DNA of 64,000 bases from a virus, in IMG/VR virus record IMGVR_UViG_3300030107_007800, positions 1-64,000 of that record; one strand, 5' to 3'. A model generated the notes under the pieces. It was not told the origin of the DNA. It saw only the letters and a list, made by a program, of their open reading frames with translations, and ran no database searches. The position numbers and the translations under genes were made by a program. Positions 23,270-32,917 of the stretch are shown piece by piece (position 1 is the first letter of the stretch; each line of letters starts with the position of its first letter).

Positions 23270-24603
23270 GAAAGAAAGTAATTGTAAGAGGACCAGTTTT
23301 AAGTAGATCCGGATATGGAGAGCAAGCCAGATTTGCGGTCAGGTCTCTTAGGGCGCACGAGGATAAATACGATATATATCTGAATCCAACCAGATGGGGT
23401 TCTTTAAGTTGGACTTGGGAGGACACCGAAGAAAGAAGGTGGATGGACGAGATGATAGCAAAAACAATGTCGTATGAAGAGCAGTGCGCTCAGGCAGGCA
23501 TAACATCTGGTGCACATAAATATGACATATCTTTGCAAGTAACAATACCAAATGAGTGGGATAATGTTACAGCGGCATATAATGTGGGATACACAGCGGG
23601 GATAGAGGTGGATCGAGTTTCTGCTGTGTGGATCCAACAAGCACTAAAGATGGACAAAATTGTTGTTGTGTCTGATCATTCAAAAGATATTTTTTACGAT
23701 ACAAAATATACAGAACGTGATACTGAAGGTAACTATGTTAGAGACCTTGCAATTAATGCAGAGGATCCGAGACATCCGGAGGTTGTGACTGTTAATTACC
23801 CTGTAAAAGAAACTGGTTTTGATAAATTTGAACACAAATTTGATACTAAATTTAATTTCTTAACAGTGGCACAATGGGGTCCAAGAAAAAATCTGGAATC
23901 AACAATAGGTTGGTTTGTAGAGCAATTCAAAGACGATGAAGATGTTGGTTTAATTGTGAAGACAGCCATTGGAAACACATCCACAATAGACAAGTTGTAT
24001 ACAACTGAAAGACTACAGAATTTGATGAATTCTCCTCGTTTAAAAGACAGGAAGTGTAAGATTTATTTAATTCACGGCGATATGACTGAAGAAGAAATGA
24101 ACGGCTTGTATCGACATAATAGTGTGAAAGCTTTTATAAATTTGGCTCACGGAGAAGGATTTGGTTTGCCAATGTTTGAAGCTGCATACCATAAATTGCC
24201 TGTAATTGCAATGGGTTGGAGCGGTCAGGTGGATTTTCTTTATGGTCCAGATAAATCTAGGAGCAAATCAAAGAAATCCAAAAAAACCACCGTCCCTTAT
24301 TTTGCAAAGGTTAGCCACAAACTTGGAGAAGTTAGGGAAGATTCTTTGTGGGAGGGAGTTATTGATAAGGGTTCTTTATGGGCATATCCCGTGGAGAAAA
24401 GCTATAAATCTGTTCTTAAAGATATGAAAGATAATTACAAGGATCACAAAAAGGTTGCTGTTGATTTGGACAAATATATACGCTCAAAATTTACAAAGGA
24501 AAGACAATATAAACTCTTTGCAGACGCAGTTTACGGTGACCAGCCTGAAGAATTTGACGTTGAAGATTGGCTTGGATCTTTAGGCGAGGAGGTATTTGAG
24601 TAG
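23266..24603 (+). CDS. Glycosyltransferase (GT-B, GT4-like)
   Basis: 445 residues from ATG 23266 (MRKKVIVRGP), overlapping the previous stop. It has an N-terminal SRSGYGEQARFAV loop, a middle AQWGPRKNLESTI segment and the donor-site motif HGEGFGLPMFEAAY with a nearby LPVIA. A Lys-rich insert (SKSKKSKKT, about residue 340) is unusual. It is a soluble GT4-type transferase. Its neighbour downstream starts in the same four-base overlap, using GTG. Specificity cannot be inferred. Confidence 0.85.
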   Translation: MRKKVIVRGPVLSRSGYGEQARFAVRSLRAHEDKYDIYLNPTRWGSLSWTWEDTEERRWMDEMIAKTMSYEEQCAQAGITSGAHKYDISLQVTIPNEWDNVTAAYNVGYTAGIEVDRVSAVWIQQALKMDKIVVVSDHSKDIFYDTKYTERDTEGNYVRDLAINAEDPRHPEVVTVNYPVKETGFDKFEHKFDTKFNFLTVAQWGPRKNLESTIGWFVEQFKDDEDVGLIVKTAIGNTSTIDKLYTTERLQNLMNSPRLKDRKCKIYLIHGDMTEEEMNGLYRHNSVKAFINLAHGEGFGLPMFEAAYHKLPVIAMGWSGQVDFLYGPDKSRSKSKKSKKTTVPYFAKVSHKLGEVREDSLWEGVIDKGSLWAYPVEKSYKSVLKDMKDNYKDHKKVAVDLDKYIRSKFTKERQYKLFADAVYGDQPEEFDVEDWLGSLGEEVFE

Positions 24604-25061
24604 TGTATTATGATGTTGTTGTTTTGAGTGGTGGCTTCGATCCTATGCACGTCGGTCATTTACGTATGATACAGGAATCAGCAAAGATGGCTCAAATTGT
24701 AATAGTTGGGGTTAATTCTGATGAGTGGCTAATGAGAAAAAAAGGGTATGTTTTCATGCCTTTGGAAGAAAGGCTAGAAATGGTTCAAGGCATCCGTGGA
24801 GTTGCAAAAGCTATGGAATTTGACGACAACGACAATAGTGCCTGCGATCTTTTGCATAGAGTTCGATCTTTATGGCCTGAATTCAAAGTAGCGTTTGCTA
24901 ATGGAGGCGACAGAACATCTGATAATATCCCAGAGATACCGGTTGCAGAAAAGCTTGGCGTTCATTTAATTTGGGGCGTTGGCGGAGGAAAAATCCAAAG
25001 CTCAAGCGACTTAGTTAATTCACACCCTCGATTTGCTTCACTTAAAGAAAAGGAAGAATAA
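24603..25061 (+). CDS. Cytidylyltransferase-like nucleotidyltransferase (paralogue of 17261)
   Basis: 152 residues starting with GTG, coupled to the previous gene. SGGFDPMHVGH (HxGH motif), VGVNSDEWLMRKKGY, PLEERLEMV and a C-terminal VGGGKIQSSS (SxSS) match glycerol-3-phosphate cytidylyltransferase/HldE-C family enzymes. It is clearly related to the protein at 17261-17719. The product would be a CDP- or ADP-activated polyol or heptose used by the glycosyltransferases around it. The substrate is inferred only from the family. Confidence 0.85.
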   Translation: MYYDVVVLSGGFDPMHVGHLRMIQESAKMAQIVIVGVNSDEWLMRKKGYVFMPLEERLEMVQGIRGVAKAMEFDDNDNSACDLLHRVRSLWPEFKVAFANGGDRTSDNIPEIPVAEKLGVHLIWGVGGGKIQSSSDLVNSHPRFASLKEKEE

Positions 25062-25066
25062 TCGTA

Positions 25067-25912
25067 ATGAAAATAGCTTTTTTAGCTGACTTCTTTGTTG
25101 AGGATGGGATTAATGGCGGCGGAGAGCTTAACAATGAAGAGCTTATTAAGTTATTAAAAAATAAGGGAAATGATGTAACAAAATATCATACTCGTGGATT
25201 AACTATTGAGAAACTCCCAAATAAAGAAACAAAGTTAATTATCAGCAATTTTATTGGGTTGTCACAAGAAATAAAAGATTATATAACGGAAAATTATTCT
25301 TATATAATTTATGAACACGACCACAAATATCTTAAAACAAGAGACCCCTCAACGTTTAAGAACTACAAAGCTCCAGAAGACCAAATAATAAATAAACAAT
25401 TTTATAAGAGTTCCAATGCTGTCATATGCCAATCCAAGCTTCATATGAGAGTTGTTGAAAGAAATTTAAATTTAGATAATATTATTAGTGTTTCTGGTAA
25501 CTTGTGGTCCAAAGAGATGTTGGATTATTTGGAGAAAATATCAACATCTCAAGAAGAAAAATATGAAATTTGCTCCATTATGTATTCCAGTATTCCCAAT
25601 AAAAATGTAGAAGAATCTATACTCTATTGTAAGGTAAACGGCTTGAAGTCTGAAAAAATAATGCCGTGCTCTCATAGGGAATTCTTAACAAAATTAAATA
25701 AAAACAAAACTTTAGTGTTTTTTCCCAAGACACTAGAAACTCTATCTCGAATTGTTGTTGAGGCTAGGATGCTTAATTGTAGAGTGATAACGAATAGAAA
25801 AATAGGAGCCACCAGCGAAGATTGGTTTAAATTAAAGGGTCAACCACTTATTGACAAAATGAGAGAAAAAAGACAGTCAATCCCAGACATTGTTTTGGAG
25901 CATTTAAAATGA
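25067..25912 (+). CDS. Putative glycosyltransferase (short GT-B)
   Basis: 281 residues. The N-terminus has NGGGELNNEELIKLL, a typical GT-B acceptor-domain loop, followed by ISNFIGLS and AVICQSKLHMRV. The C-terminal donor half is short: FFPKTLETLSRIVVEA with an E-x7-E-like pair and NCRVITN. Size is below the usual 350 residues, so the donor domain may be trimmed. It follows the cytidylyltransferase by five bases and overlaps the next gene by ATGA. Confidence 0.75.
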   Translation: MKIAFLADFFVEDGINGGGELNNEELIKLLKNKGNDVTKYHTRGLTIEKLPNKETKLIISNFIGLSQEIKDYITENYSYIIYEHDHKYLKTRDPSTFKNYKAPEDQIINKQFYKSSNAVICQSKLHMRVVERNLNLDNIISVSGNLWSKEMLDYLEKISTSQEEKYEICSIMYSSIPNKNVEESILYCKVNGLKSEKIMPCSHREFLTKLNKNKTLVFFPKTLETLSRIVVEARMLNCRVITNRKIGATSEDWFKLKGQPLIDKMREKRQSIPDIVLEHLK

Positions 25913-26847
25913 AGATATTGTTGACCACAAATAAAACATTAGTTAATATTGTAACTGGAAAATCTTGGGTTGATGGGGGTTATTACAACACATATCTTCC
26001 TTTAAAAGATATGGGTCACGATGTATATTTTTGGGACACTTGTAACCCGGATGAACCTGATTACTTAAAAGTAGTCAACGAATTTCAACCTGATTTAATT
26101 TTTTGTTGTGTAACTGGAGATCCAAGGATTACTCCATACGAAATTAATGCTATTGAGGTAATGTCCGATATAACAGAGAAGAGCGATATAAAAACATTTA
26201 ATTGGTTCTGCGATGACACTTGGAGATTTGATAATTTTTCCAGCCAAGCTTGTTGGTTTTTTAATGCATGCTCGACTCCTGAGCCCGATTATGTAGAGCG
26301 ATATAAACAAATAGGGTATGAAAACATAATTGTAGGAGGGTGGCATACTAATCAAAATTTTTATCCCAAACAAGAGGTTGAAAAAAAATACGATATTACA
26401 TTTATAGGTCAAATAAACAACTTGGATAGAAAAAATTATATGAATCATTTAAAAAGCAATGGTTTAAAGGTCGAAGCTTTTCACGGCTTGTCACACGAAG
26501 AGATGATGACAGTCTTGTGCCAGTCAAAGATAGGAATTAATTTTAGTAAAAATTATAATGGTAGACCAATAAGGACGCAAATGAAATTAAGACCATTTGA
26601 AATAGCTGCTGCTACGGGTACTATGGTTTTGAGCGAATACCATCACGGATTGGAGTACTTTTTTGATATTAATAAAGAAATAATATGCTTTACTAATGCT
26701 GAAGAAATGTTGCAAAAAGCCACGGCGTTATTGAATAACGATGCCTTAAGGGAAAAAATAGCCTTGAATGGCAATAAAAGATTTATCAAAGAACATAGCT
26801 CTCATAAAAGAATGGAGCATATCTTGAAGGAAATAGAAAAAATATGA
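25909..26847 (+). CDS. Putative glycosyltransferase (CgeB-like)
   Basis: 312 residues. LPLKDMGHDVYFWDT and FQPDLIFCCVTGD in the first half and RPFEIAAATGTMVLSEY with a following GLEYFF in the second half match the GT1-like CgeB/DUF3880 type family. An ERIKEHSSHKRM-like C-terminal helix closes the fold. It overlaps both neighbours by four bases. The next gene has the same general plan and may be a distant paralogue. Confidence 0.8.
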   Translation: MKILLTTNKTLVNIVTGKSWVDGGYYNTYLPLKDMGHDVYFWDTCNPDEPDYLKVVNEFQPDLIFCCVTGDPRITPYEINAIEVMSDITEKSDIKTFNWFCDDTWRFDNFSSQACWFFNACSTPEPDYVERYKQIGYENIIVGGWHTNQNFYPKQEVEKKYDITFIGQINNLDRKNYMNHLKSNGLKVEAFHGLSHEEMMTVLCQSKIGINFSKNYNGRPIRTQMKLRPFEIAAATGTMVLSEYHHGLEYFFDINKEIICFTNAEEMLQKATALLNNDALREKIALNGNKRFIKEHSSHKRMEHILKEIEKI

Positions 26848-27827
26848 AAACAGTCTTTGTACAAGATCATAGTCACATAACAGGTGCAGGTCTTTGGATT
26901 TATCAAGGATATAAGAGGGCTTGGGAAAGCTTGGGCTATAAAGTAGTGTATATTAAAGGTGACGCATCCGAAGTTCAAGGTATGAGCCAGCTAGCATCTA
27001 ATGGTGAAGAATACCAAATTATGCTTACGGATGGATTTTGGGCGGCGGTTAATAGAGTTTGTGATCAATTTGGACAAAAAGACAAGTTTGATCATGCAAT
27101 GAATAATGCAAAAAATATATTTTTATTCGCACAGCCAACTAAATTTCCACCTCCTTGGGGATCTCATCCAAACTTTATTTCTTTATGCGATCCGGAACAT
27201 ATGGACGAGATAAATGGAAAAAATAATTACAAACTTTGGACATTTGCAGATGTACATAGCGGTAATGTTAAGGACACATTTTATCCAACTTGGAAAGATA
27301 TAGCCACTATTCCTTTGGCTTTTGATAATTTTTCTTATAAAAATCTTAAAGATGAGAAGTATAAATTTGATGTATGTTTTGTTGGGGGGAGAGCCAATAA
27401 TGGCTTTGATGAAAAATATCACATAATGATGAAGCATTTTTCCGCTTTTAAGGATTGTGGTTTGAAATGTGGGATATTTGTTAATAGAGGCTTAAGTCAC
27501 GAACAAGAGAATAAAATTCTTTATAATTCAAAAGTTGCTATAAACATACATGACGCCTACCAAAGAGAGCTTGGTTTGGATACAAACGAGAGAACGTTTA
27601 AAGCCTTGGGGCTAACAGGGGTGTTGGTTAGTGATGATATCGAGCAGGTAAAGAGATTATTTCCTAATGTAAAAACAAGCAATGATCCTGAACAAATGGT
27701 AAAATTTGTAAAAGAATATGTTAATATGCCTGAAGGCGAACTAGAAAAAATCAAAGAACAAAATAGAAAAATAATATTAGAAAAGCACACCTATACCAAT
27801 AGGGTAAAACAGATGATGGGGTTGTAA
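26844..27827 (+). CDS. Putative glycosyltransferase (CgeB-like)
   Basis: 327 residues. It opens with VQDHSHITGAGLWIYQGYK, has FDVCFVGGRANNGF at the domain boundary, and a donor region with INIHDAYQRELGLDTNERTF and GLTGVLVSDD. The plan matches the previous gene and CgeB-type transferases: TFKALGLTG replaces the usual FEIAACG motif. Retaining nucleotide-sugar transfer is inferred from fold only. It overlaps the upstream stop and abuts the downstream ATG. Confidence 0.75.
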   Translation: MKTVFVQDHSHITGAGLWIYQGYKRAWESLGYKVVYIKGDASEVQGMSQLASNGEEYQIMLTDGFWAAVNRVCDQFGQKDKFDHAMNNAKNIFLFAQPTKFPPPWGSHPNFISLCDPEHMDEINGKNNYKLWTFADVHSGNVKDTFYPTWKDIATIPLAFDNFSYKNLKDEKYKFDVCFVGGRANNGFDEKYHIMMKHFSAFKDCGLKCGIFVNRGLSHEQENKILYNSKVAINIHDAYQRELGLDTNERTFKALGLTGVLVSDDIEQVKRLFPNVKTSNDPEQMVKFVKEYVNMPEGELEKIKEQNRKIILEKHTYTNRVKQMMGL

Positions 27828-28562
27828 ATGGTAATTGAGGCACCAAAAAATATACCAAAAGAAATGTTGCAAGGGTATTCTATGGACGACACGGTTCCAA
27901 TAAAGTACGCTTATAGGAATGATTGCGGTCAAGAATCTCAAGGAGAATATAACAATAACTATACGGCGGAAAAACTAGATCTTTTTATGAACATTATAAA
28001 GTCTGGCGGTGTCGGCGGATATAATATGACAGATATATGGATGTATCAGGCGTTAAAAAAATATCCAATAGATGGCAAGTCAGTTTGTATTGTTGGGTCA
28101 ACTGCCCCTTGGTATGAGGCTATGTCTTTAGTGTATGGTGCAAAAGAATGTACTGTTTTTGAGTATTCTGATAGAGAAAATTTCGATGATAAAATAAAAT
28201 ATATAAAGCCCCAAGAAATTGGTAATTCTCAATATGACATATGCATTTCGGTGTCATCGATAGAACATGATGGATTGGGAAGATATGGAGATCCACTTGA
28301 TCCAGACGGTGATCTTAGAGCTATGAAAGAGGCGAAACAATTCTTAAAAAAAGATGGTATAATGTTCTTGTCAATTCCAGCAGGGTATGATACAGTGTTC
28401 TTTAATGTTCATCGTGTTTATGGAGAGAAAAGACTTCCAATGCTGTTGAAAGGGTGGGATAAATTAGATGTTTTTGGAGAAAATCCGTTTACACTGAAAA
28501 ACAATATCAACAATGAAACATCATCAGATTACCAGCCCGTCTTTGTTTTAAAAAATGTGTGA
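27828..28562 (+). CDS. DUF268-type (methyltransferase-like) protein
   Basis: 244 residues. YNMTDIWMYQALKKY, KSVCIVGSTAPWYEAM (a Rossmann first strand and loop), CTVFEYSD and CISVSSIEHDGLGRYGDP match the DUF268 family, which resembles SAM-dependent methyltransferases. The IEHDGLGRYGD motif is characteristic. DUF268 proteins occur in bacterial and viral glycan clusters, and a sugar methylation role is plausible though not shown. It starts directly after the previous stop. Confidence 0.8.
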   Translation: MVIEAPKNIPKEMLQGYSMDDTVPIKYAYRNDCGQESQGEYNNNYTAEKLDLFMNIIKSGGVGGYNMTDIWMYQALKKYPIDGKSVCIVGSTAPWYEAMSLVYGAKECTVFEYSDRENFDDKIKYIKPQEIGNSQYDICISVSSIEHDGLGRYGDPLDPDGDLRAMKEAKQFLKKDGIMFLSIPAGYDTVFFNVHRVYGEKRLPMLLKGWDKLDVFGENPFTLKNNINNETSSDYQPVFVLKNV

Positions 28563-28568
28563 AGTAAT

Positions 28569-29312
28569 ATGTCAAGCCCAAGTAATCCAAAAATATCGAT
28601 AATTATACCCTGCTATAATTCTGAAAAGTGGATCACCCGCTCTGTAAATTCAGCGTTAAATCAAGATTATAAATTTACGGAGGTTATAGTCGTTGACAAT
28701 GAAAGCACTGATGATAGTTTACAGATAATAAAAAACATACAAAAACAAAACAAGAGATTAATTGTTAGCACGGCTCCTAATTTATATAAATATTCTTGGA
28801 CAGAACCTGTAGAAGAAGCCTTATCATTATGTAGTGGGGAGTATTTTACTATTTTGGGTTCTGATGATTACATATCCAACGAATATGTAGAAAATATTTC
28901 TAACATAATAAAAAAAAGTAATGGCAAAATTGAGGTTTTTCAAAGTCCAATAAGGGGTGTTGACTCTCAAGAAAGCGCACTGAATGATATTGGGCACCAT
29001 TATAAGAATTTAACAGAATTTAAGAACAAGTTATTTACAGGGTGCCCAGTTAACACACCAGCCGTTGTATATAAAAAATGCTTACACGAAGAAGGTAATA
29101 TTTTTTGGGATTCTGAACAATATCTTGGATCTGCTGATTATAATTTGTATTTCCACCTTGCAGATAAGAAAAAATTTGTATATCCTTTCCCTAAATGGAT
29201 TGGTTATTATTATAGGTGGCACTCCGAACAGTCAACGTGGGGAATGCAAAAAGAAGTAACAAGATATGATGAAATAATCAAAGATAAATGGAGAAAAAAG
29301 TGGAATCTTTGA
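28569..29312 (+). CDS. Family 2 glycosyltransferase
   Basis: 247 residues. GT-A fold with SIIIPCYNSEKWI, a VVDNESTDDS nucleotide-binding strand and GSDDYIS as the metal-binding D-x-D equivalent. Further conserved parts are GCPVNTPAVVYKK and YRWHSEQSTW. Inverting GT2 enzymes transfer one sugar. No membrane segment is present, so it is not a processive synthase. The stop lies 25 bases inside the next gene, which starts in another frame, so the two are coupled. Confidence 0.88.
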   Translation: MSSPSNPKISIIIPCYNSEKWITRSVNSALNQDYKFTEVIVVDNESTDDSLQIIKNIQKQNKRLIVSTAPNLYKYSWTEPVEEALSLCSGEYFTILGSDDYISNEYVENISNIIKKSNGKIEVFQSPIRGVDSQESALNDIGHHYKNLTEFKNKLFTGCPVNTPAVVYKKCLHEEGNIFWDSEQYLGSADYNLYFHLADKKKFVYPFPKWIGYYYRWHSEQSTWGMQKEVTRYDEIIKDKWRKKWNL

Positions 29313-31096
29313 CAGTATCGGATTACATATTTAAAAAATTGTCTCAAGTTGGCATCAAGCATACGTTTACTATAACGGGCGGCGGAGCGATGTTTTTAAA
29401 TGACTCTGCACATAGAAATAGTAACATAGAGGTTATTTGTAATCACCACGAGCAAGCATCCGCAATGGCTGCGGTTGCATGTTCAAAGTATACAAATAAT
29501 TATTCTTGCGTAATGGTAACTACTGGGTGCGGTTCAACAAATGCTATCACCGGCTTGTTAGAAGCTTGGCAAGACAATTTACCAGTTGTTTTTTTGTCTG
29601 GGCAAGTCAATTCTCATCAAACTAGTAAAGATTTTAATCTTGGATTAAGGCAAGTTGGCGTTCAAGAGGCTGATATAATATCGGTTGTCAAACCAATGAC
29701 AAAATATGCAAAGATGATAAAGAACCCTGCCGACATAAGATATGAGCTTGAAAAGGCTTTGTATATTGCCAAAGATGGCAGACCCGGACCTGTGTGGCTT
29801 GATATACCGCTTGATATTCAAGGGGCGCACATTAGGGAAAGAGATCTTAAATCATACGAAGTCGTAAAAAATAATTGTCACAATAGCGATGATGAAATAG
29901 AGGAATTTTTAAATAATTTAAAATTGTTCAAAAGACCAGTTGTTCTGGCTGGAAATGGTGTGAGGCTGTCGGGGGCAACCAAAGAGATAAATGATTTTGT
30001 AATAAATAAAAATATTCCAATGGTTAACACGTTTTTAAGCGCAGATCTTATGCACAGTGAGCATTATCTAAATGTGGGTAGAGTTGGAATTAAGGGCAAT
30101 AGAGCGGCAAATTTTGCAATGCAAAATGCTGATCTTTTGATTGTAATAGGGTGCAGATTAAGTGTTGCAACAACTGGTTATAAATATCATTATTTTGCTA
30201 GAGGCGCTAAAGTTGTTGTTATAGATATTGATGAACAGGAACACAAAAAAGAAACTGTAAAAATTGATAAATTTATAAAATCTGATGCAAAAAAGTTTTT
30301 AAATAAGTGTAATAAATACGACTTCATAGCGCCAACGAAGTGGTCAGAGGAATGCTATAAGTGGAAAAATAATTGGGATAAACTGCCACAGGGAGCGGAT
30401 GATGATAGTGAGGGGATTAGTATGTATTATTTCATGAATCATCTGTCAAAAAATAATAAACAAAATTCTGTTGTTGTTTCGGATGCTGGATCAGCATATT
30501 ACGTTACAAGTCAATCACTGAGAATATCTGGCGAACAAAGATATATAACTTCGGGAGCACAAGCGGATATGGGCTTTACGATACCAGCCTGCATTGGGAT
30601 ATCTAGTGCTTCAAACAAAAGATTGGATGTTATAGGCATAACTGGGGATGGATCATTTCAAACAAACTTGCAAGAACTACAGACAATAAAACACCATAAT
30701 TACCCGATAAAAATATTTGTTTTAAATAATGAAGGTTATCTCTCCATTAGAACAACTCAAAGAAAATTTTTCAATGATAGATTTGTTGGAACTGATAAAG
30801 AGTCGGGGATATCTTTCCCAAAAACCTCTGACATTGCCAGAGCATATGGAATAAAATATTTTTCTTTTAAAACAAATAAAGAAGTGGAAAACAACATTAA
30901 AGATGTGTTAGAATTTGATGGACCATTGATATGTGAGGTAAGTTGTAGAAAATGGGATCAGGTTTTACCCACCATCAGTTCCAAGAAAACACCTGATGGC
31001 AAGATGGTGTCAAAACCTTTAGAAGATATGTTTCCTTTCTTAACTAGAGAGGAATTTAATGATAATATGATCGTCGAGCCATTACCGGAGGATTAA
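29288..31096 (+). CDS. Thiamine-diphosphate-dependent enzyme (acetolactate-synthase-like)
   Basis: 602 residues, full-length three-domain ThDP enzyme. The catalytic Glu55 lies in NHHEQASAM, the middle domain has PVVLAGNGVRLSG, and the ThDP motif GDGS (453-456) ends at NNEGYLS. FAD-binding residues typical of acetolactate synthase are not obvious. ThDP proteins of this kind are common in O-antigen loci; in yersiniose synthesis (YerE) a ThDP enzyme adds a two-carbon unit to a CDP-4-keto-3,6-dideoxy sugar. The next genes, panB and an rfbH-like gene, fit a branched-sugar or related pathway (inference). Spacing to panB is one base. Confidence 0.82.
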   Translation: MEKKVESLTVSDYIFKKLSQVGIKHTFTITGGGAMFLNDSAHRNSNIEVICNHHEQASAMAAVACSKYTNNYSCVMVTTGCGSTNAITGLLEAWQDNLPVVFLSGQVNSHQTSKDFNLGLRQVGVQEADIISVVKPMTKYAKMIKNPADIRYELEKALYIAKDGRPGPVWLDIPLDIQGAHIRERDLKSYEVVKNNCHNSDDEIEEFLNNLKLFKRPVVLAGNGVRLSGATKEINDFVINKNIPMVNTFLSADLMHSEHYLNVGRVGIKGNRAANFAMQNADLLIVIGCRLSVATTGYKYHYFARGAKVVVIDIDEQEHKKETVKIDKFIKSDAKKFLNKCNKYDFIAPTKWSEECYKWKNNWDKLPQGADDDSEGISMYYFMNHLSKNNKQNSVVVSDAGSAYYVTSQSLRISGEQRYITSGAQADMGFTIPACIGISSASNKRLDVIGITGDGSFQTNLQELQTIKHHNYPIKIFVLNNEGYLSIRTTQRKFFNDRFVGTDKESGISFPKTSDIARAYGIKYFSFKTNKEVENNIKDVLEFDGPLICEVSCRKWDQVLPTISSKKTPDGKMVSKPLEDMFPFLTREEFNDNMIVEPLPED

Positions 31097-31097
31097 A

Positions 31098-32066
31098 ATG
31101 CCAGCAGATGATAAAAATAAAGTTACTATTTTAAAATTAAGAAGACAAAAAGAACAAAATCAAAAGACTGTTCTCACAACAGCATATGATTATCCACAGG
31201 CAACCATTGCAGATGGTGCGGGGGTTGATTGCATATTAGTTGGAGATTCAGCAGGGATGACAACTTTCGGATATAAAACAACAATTCCAGTGACTATGGA
31301 TCAAATGATTACTTGCTGCGAGTCTGTATCTAGGGGTGCAAAAAATTCTTTTTTGATTGGGGATATGCCATATATGTCCTATCAGGTATCGAATGAAGAG
31401 GCTGTAATTAACGCTGGTAGATTCATTCGCGCTGGTATGGATTGTGTAAAGGTTGAGGGAGCTATGGTCGATAGGATTAAGGCGATCTCAGATGCTGGCA
31501 TTATGGTTATGAGCCACTTGGGATTAACGCCTCACACTAGGGCTATGTTGGGCGGCTATAGAGTTCAAGGAAAGACAGCGGAAGGTGCAGAGTACATTCT
31601 TAAACAAGCACTAGAGCTTCAGGAAGCTGGGTGTACATTTCTTCTTTTGGAGGGCATGCCAAGGGAATCTGCAAAAATGATCAGAGATGAGTTATCAATC
31701 CCTGTTTATGGAATTGGGGCAGGGGATATGGTTGATGGTCAATTAGTTATTTTTCACGATCTGATGGGCTTGTTCTGGGAGTTTAAATCTAAGTTTGTAA
31801 AGAGGTATTGTGAGGCAGGATTAATGATGCAGGAGTCACTTAAACAATATGCTCATGAAGTCAGGACAGGCGCGTTCCCAGCAGAAGAAAACTTTTACGC
31901 TATTAAAGAAGAAGAGCTTGAAAAATTGTTATCCGGGGGCAATTGGAAAACTGAAAAGATAATTTATGAAACAGACCAAGGCTTTCCGACTAACCATTCA
32001 GCAACCCCTAATACGACACAGATTAATTGGCAAGCCTATATGAAACACGGCGATGCCTCTGATTAG
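31098..32066 (+). CDS. panB: 3-methyl-2-oxobutanoate hydroxymethyltransferase
   Basis: 322 residues. PanB adds a hydroxymethyl from 5,10-methylene-tetrahydrofolate to alpha-ketoisovalerate, making ketopantoate. The family signatures are all there: LTTAYDYPQA, VGDSAGM, GDMPYMSY, VKVEGA, HLGLTPHTRAMLGGYRVQG, LLLEGMP with the catalytic Glu, and IGAG. The C-terminal 50 residues are an extra tail absent from E. coli PanB (264 residues). It is unusual inside a phage sugar cluster. Either it supplies pantothenate/CoA precursors or it acts on a keto-sugar or keto-acid made by the ThDP enzyme (inference). Confidence 0.88.
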   Translation: MPADDKNKVTILKLRRQKEQNQKTVLTTAYDYPQATIADGAGVDCILVGDSAGMTTFGYKTTIPVTMDQMITCCESVSRGAKNSFLIGDMPYMSYQVSNEEAVINAGRFIRAGMDCVKVEGAMVDRIKAISDAGIMVMSHLGLTPHTRAMLGGYRVQGKTAEGAEYILKQALELQEAGCTFLLLEGMPRESAKMIRDELSIPVYGIGAGDMVDGQLVIFHDLMGLFWEFKSKFVKRYCEAGLMMQESLKQYAHEVRTGAFPAEENFYAIKEEELEKLLSGGNWKTEKIIYETDQGFPTNHSATPNTTQINWQAYMKHGDASD

Positions 32067-32074
32067 CGGTGTCG

Positions 32075-32917
32075 ATGAACATATTAATCACAGGTGGTAA
32101 TGGGTTTATTGCCAAAAACATTTACCAAACAATCAAAGACGATCATAATGTCCATCTGACAAACAGGAAAACGTTAGACATCCTAGACAAAGAACAGGTA
32201 AGTGTTTATTTCGATAACCACCAGATAGATGTTGTGATCCACACAGCAGTATCTGGGGGCAGCAGGATCAAGGAAGATGGTCCGGGCGCACTAATAAACA
32301 ATTTAGTAATGTTTGATAATCTTGTTAAAAACAATCACAAGTTTGGTTCGTTAATTCATTTTGGCTCTGGTGCTGAATTTGATAGGAGAACCGATATTAA
32401 ATCAGCAAAAGAAGATGATGAATCTAGTCCTGTTGATTATTATGGACTATCAAAAAAAATTATTAAAAGACAAATAGATAAAATAGATAACTTTTATAAC
32501 TTGAGAATATTTGGTTGCTTTGGCGTTGGTGAGGCAGACACAAGATTTGTAAAATCAGCAATCAAAAATGTGAGAAATGGAAATCCAATAGTAATACATC
32601 AGAACAGATATATGGATTTTGTCTATGTCGGCGATCTCTGCAAAGTAGTGCGATATTACATTAAAAATATTGCAAAAAAAAACTTACCAAAAGATGTCAA
32701 TTTGTGCTATAATAACAGCAAATCGTTACTAGATGTGGCAAATAAAATTAATGAATTTATGGGAAAGCCAAGTAATAACGTAAACATTGAGAAGTCCGAG
32801 TTTTACACAGAATATACTGGAAACGGCGATAGATTAGAGTCGCTAGGAATAGATTTAGTTGGTCTAGATGAGGGGTTGAAAAGAACAATAGAATGGCAAA
32901 AGACATTAATCAATTAA
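32075..32917 (+). CDS. NAD-dependent epimerase/dehydratase (SDR)
   Basis: 280 residues from ATG 32075 (MNILITGGNGFIAKN); a GTG two codons earlier is possible. Extended SDR: glycine-rich TGGNGFIAKN, HTAVSGGS, FGSGAEFDR in place of the catalytic Ser region, and DYYGLSKK (Tyr-x-x-x-Lys). The C-terminal part is for the sugar. It could be a sugar 4-ketoreductase or epimerase, the expected last step after the RfbH-type dehydrase. Overlaps the next gene by 25 bases. Confidence 0.8.
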   Translation: MNILITGGNGFIAKNIYQTIKDDHNVHLTNRKTLDILDKEQVSVYFDNHQIDVVIHTAVSGGSRIKEDGPGALINNLVMFDNLVKNNHKFGSLIHFGSGAEFDRRTDIKSAKEDDESSPVDYYGLSKKIIKRQIDKIDNFYNLRIFGCFGVGEADTRFVKSAIKNVRNGNPIVIHQNRYMDFVYVGDLCKVVRYYIKNIAKKNLPKDVNLCYNNSKSLLDVANKINEFMGKPSNNVNIEKSEFYTEYTGNGDRLESLGIDLVGLDEGLKRTIEWQKTLIN

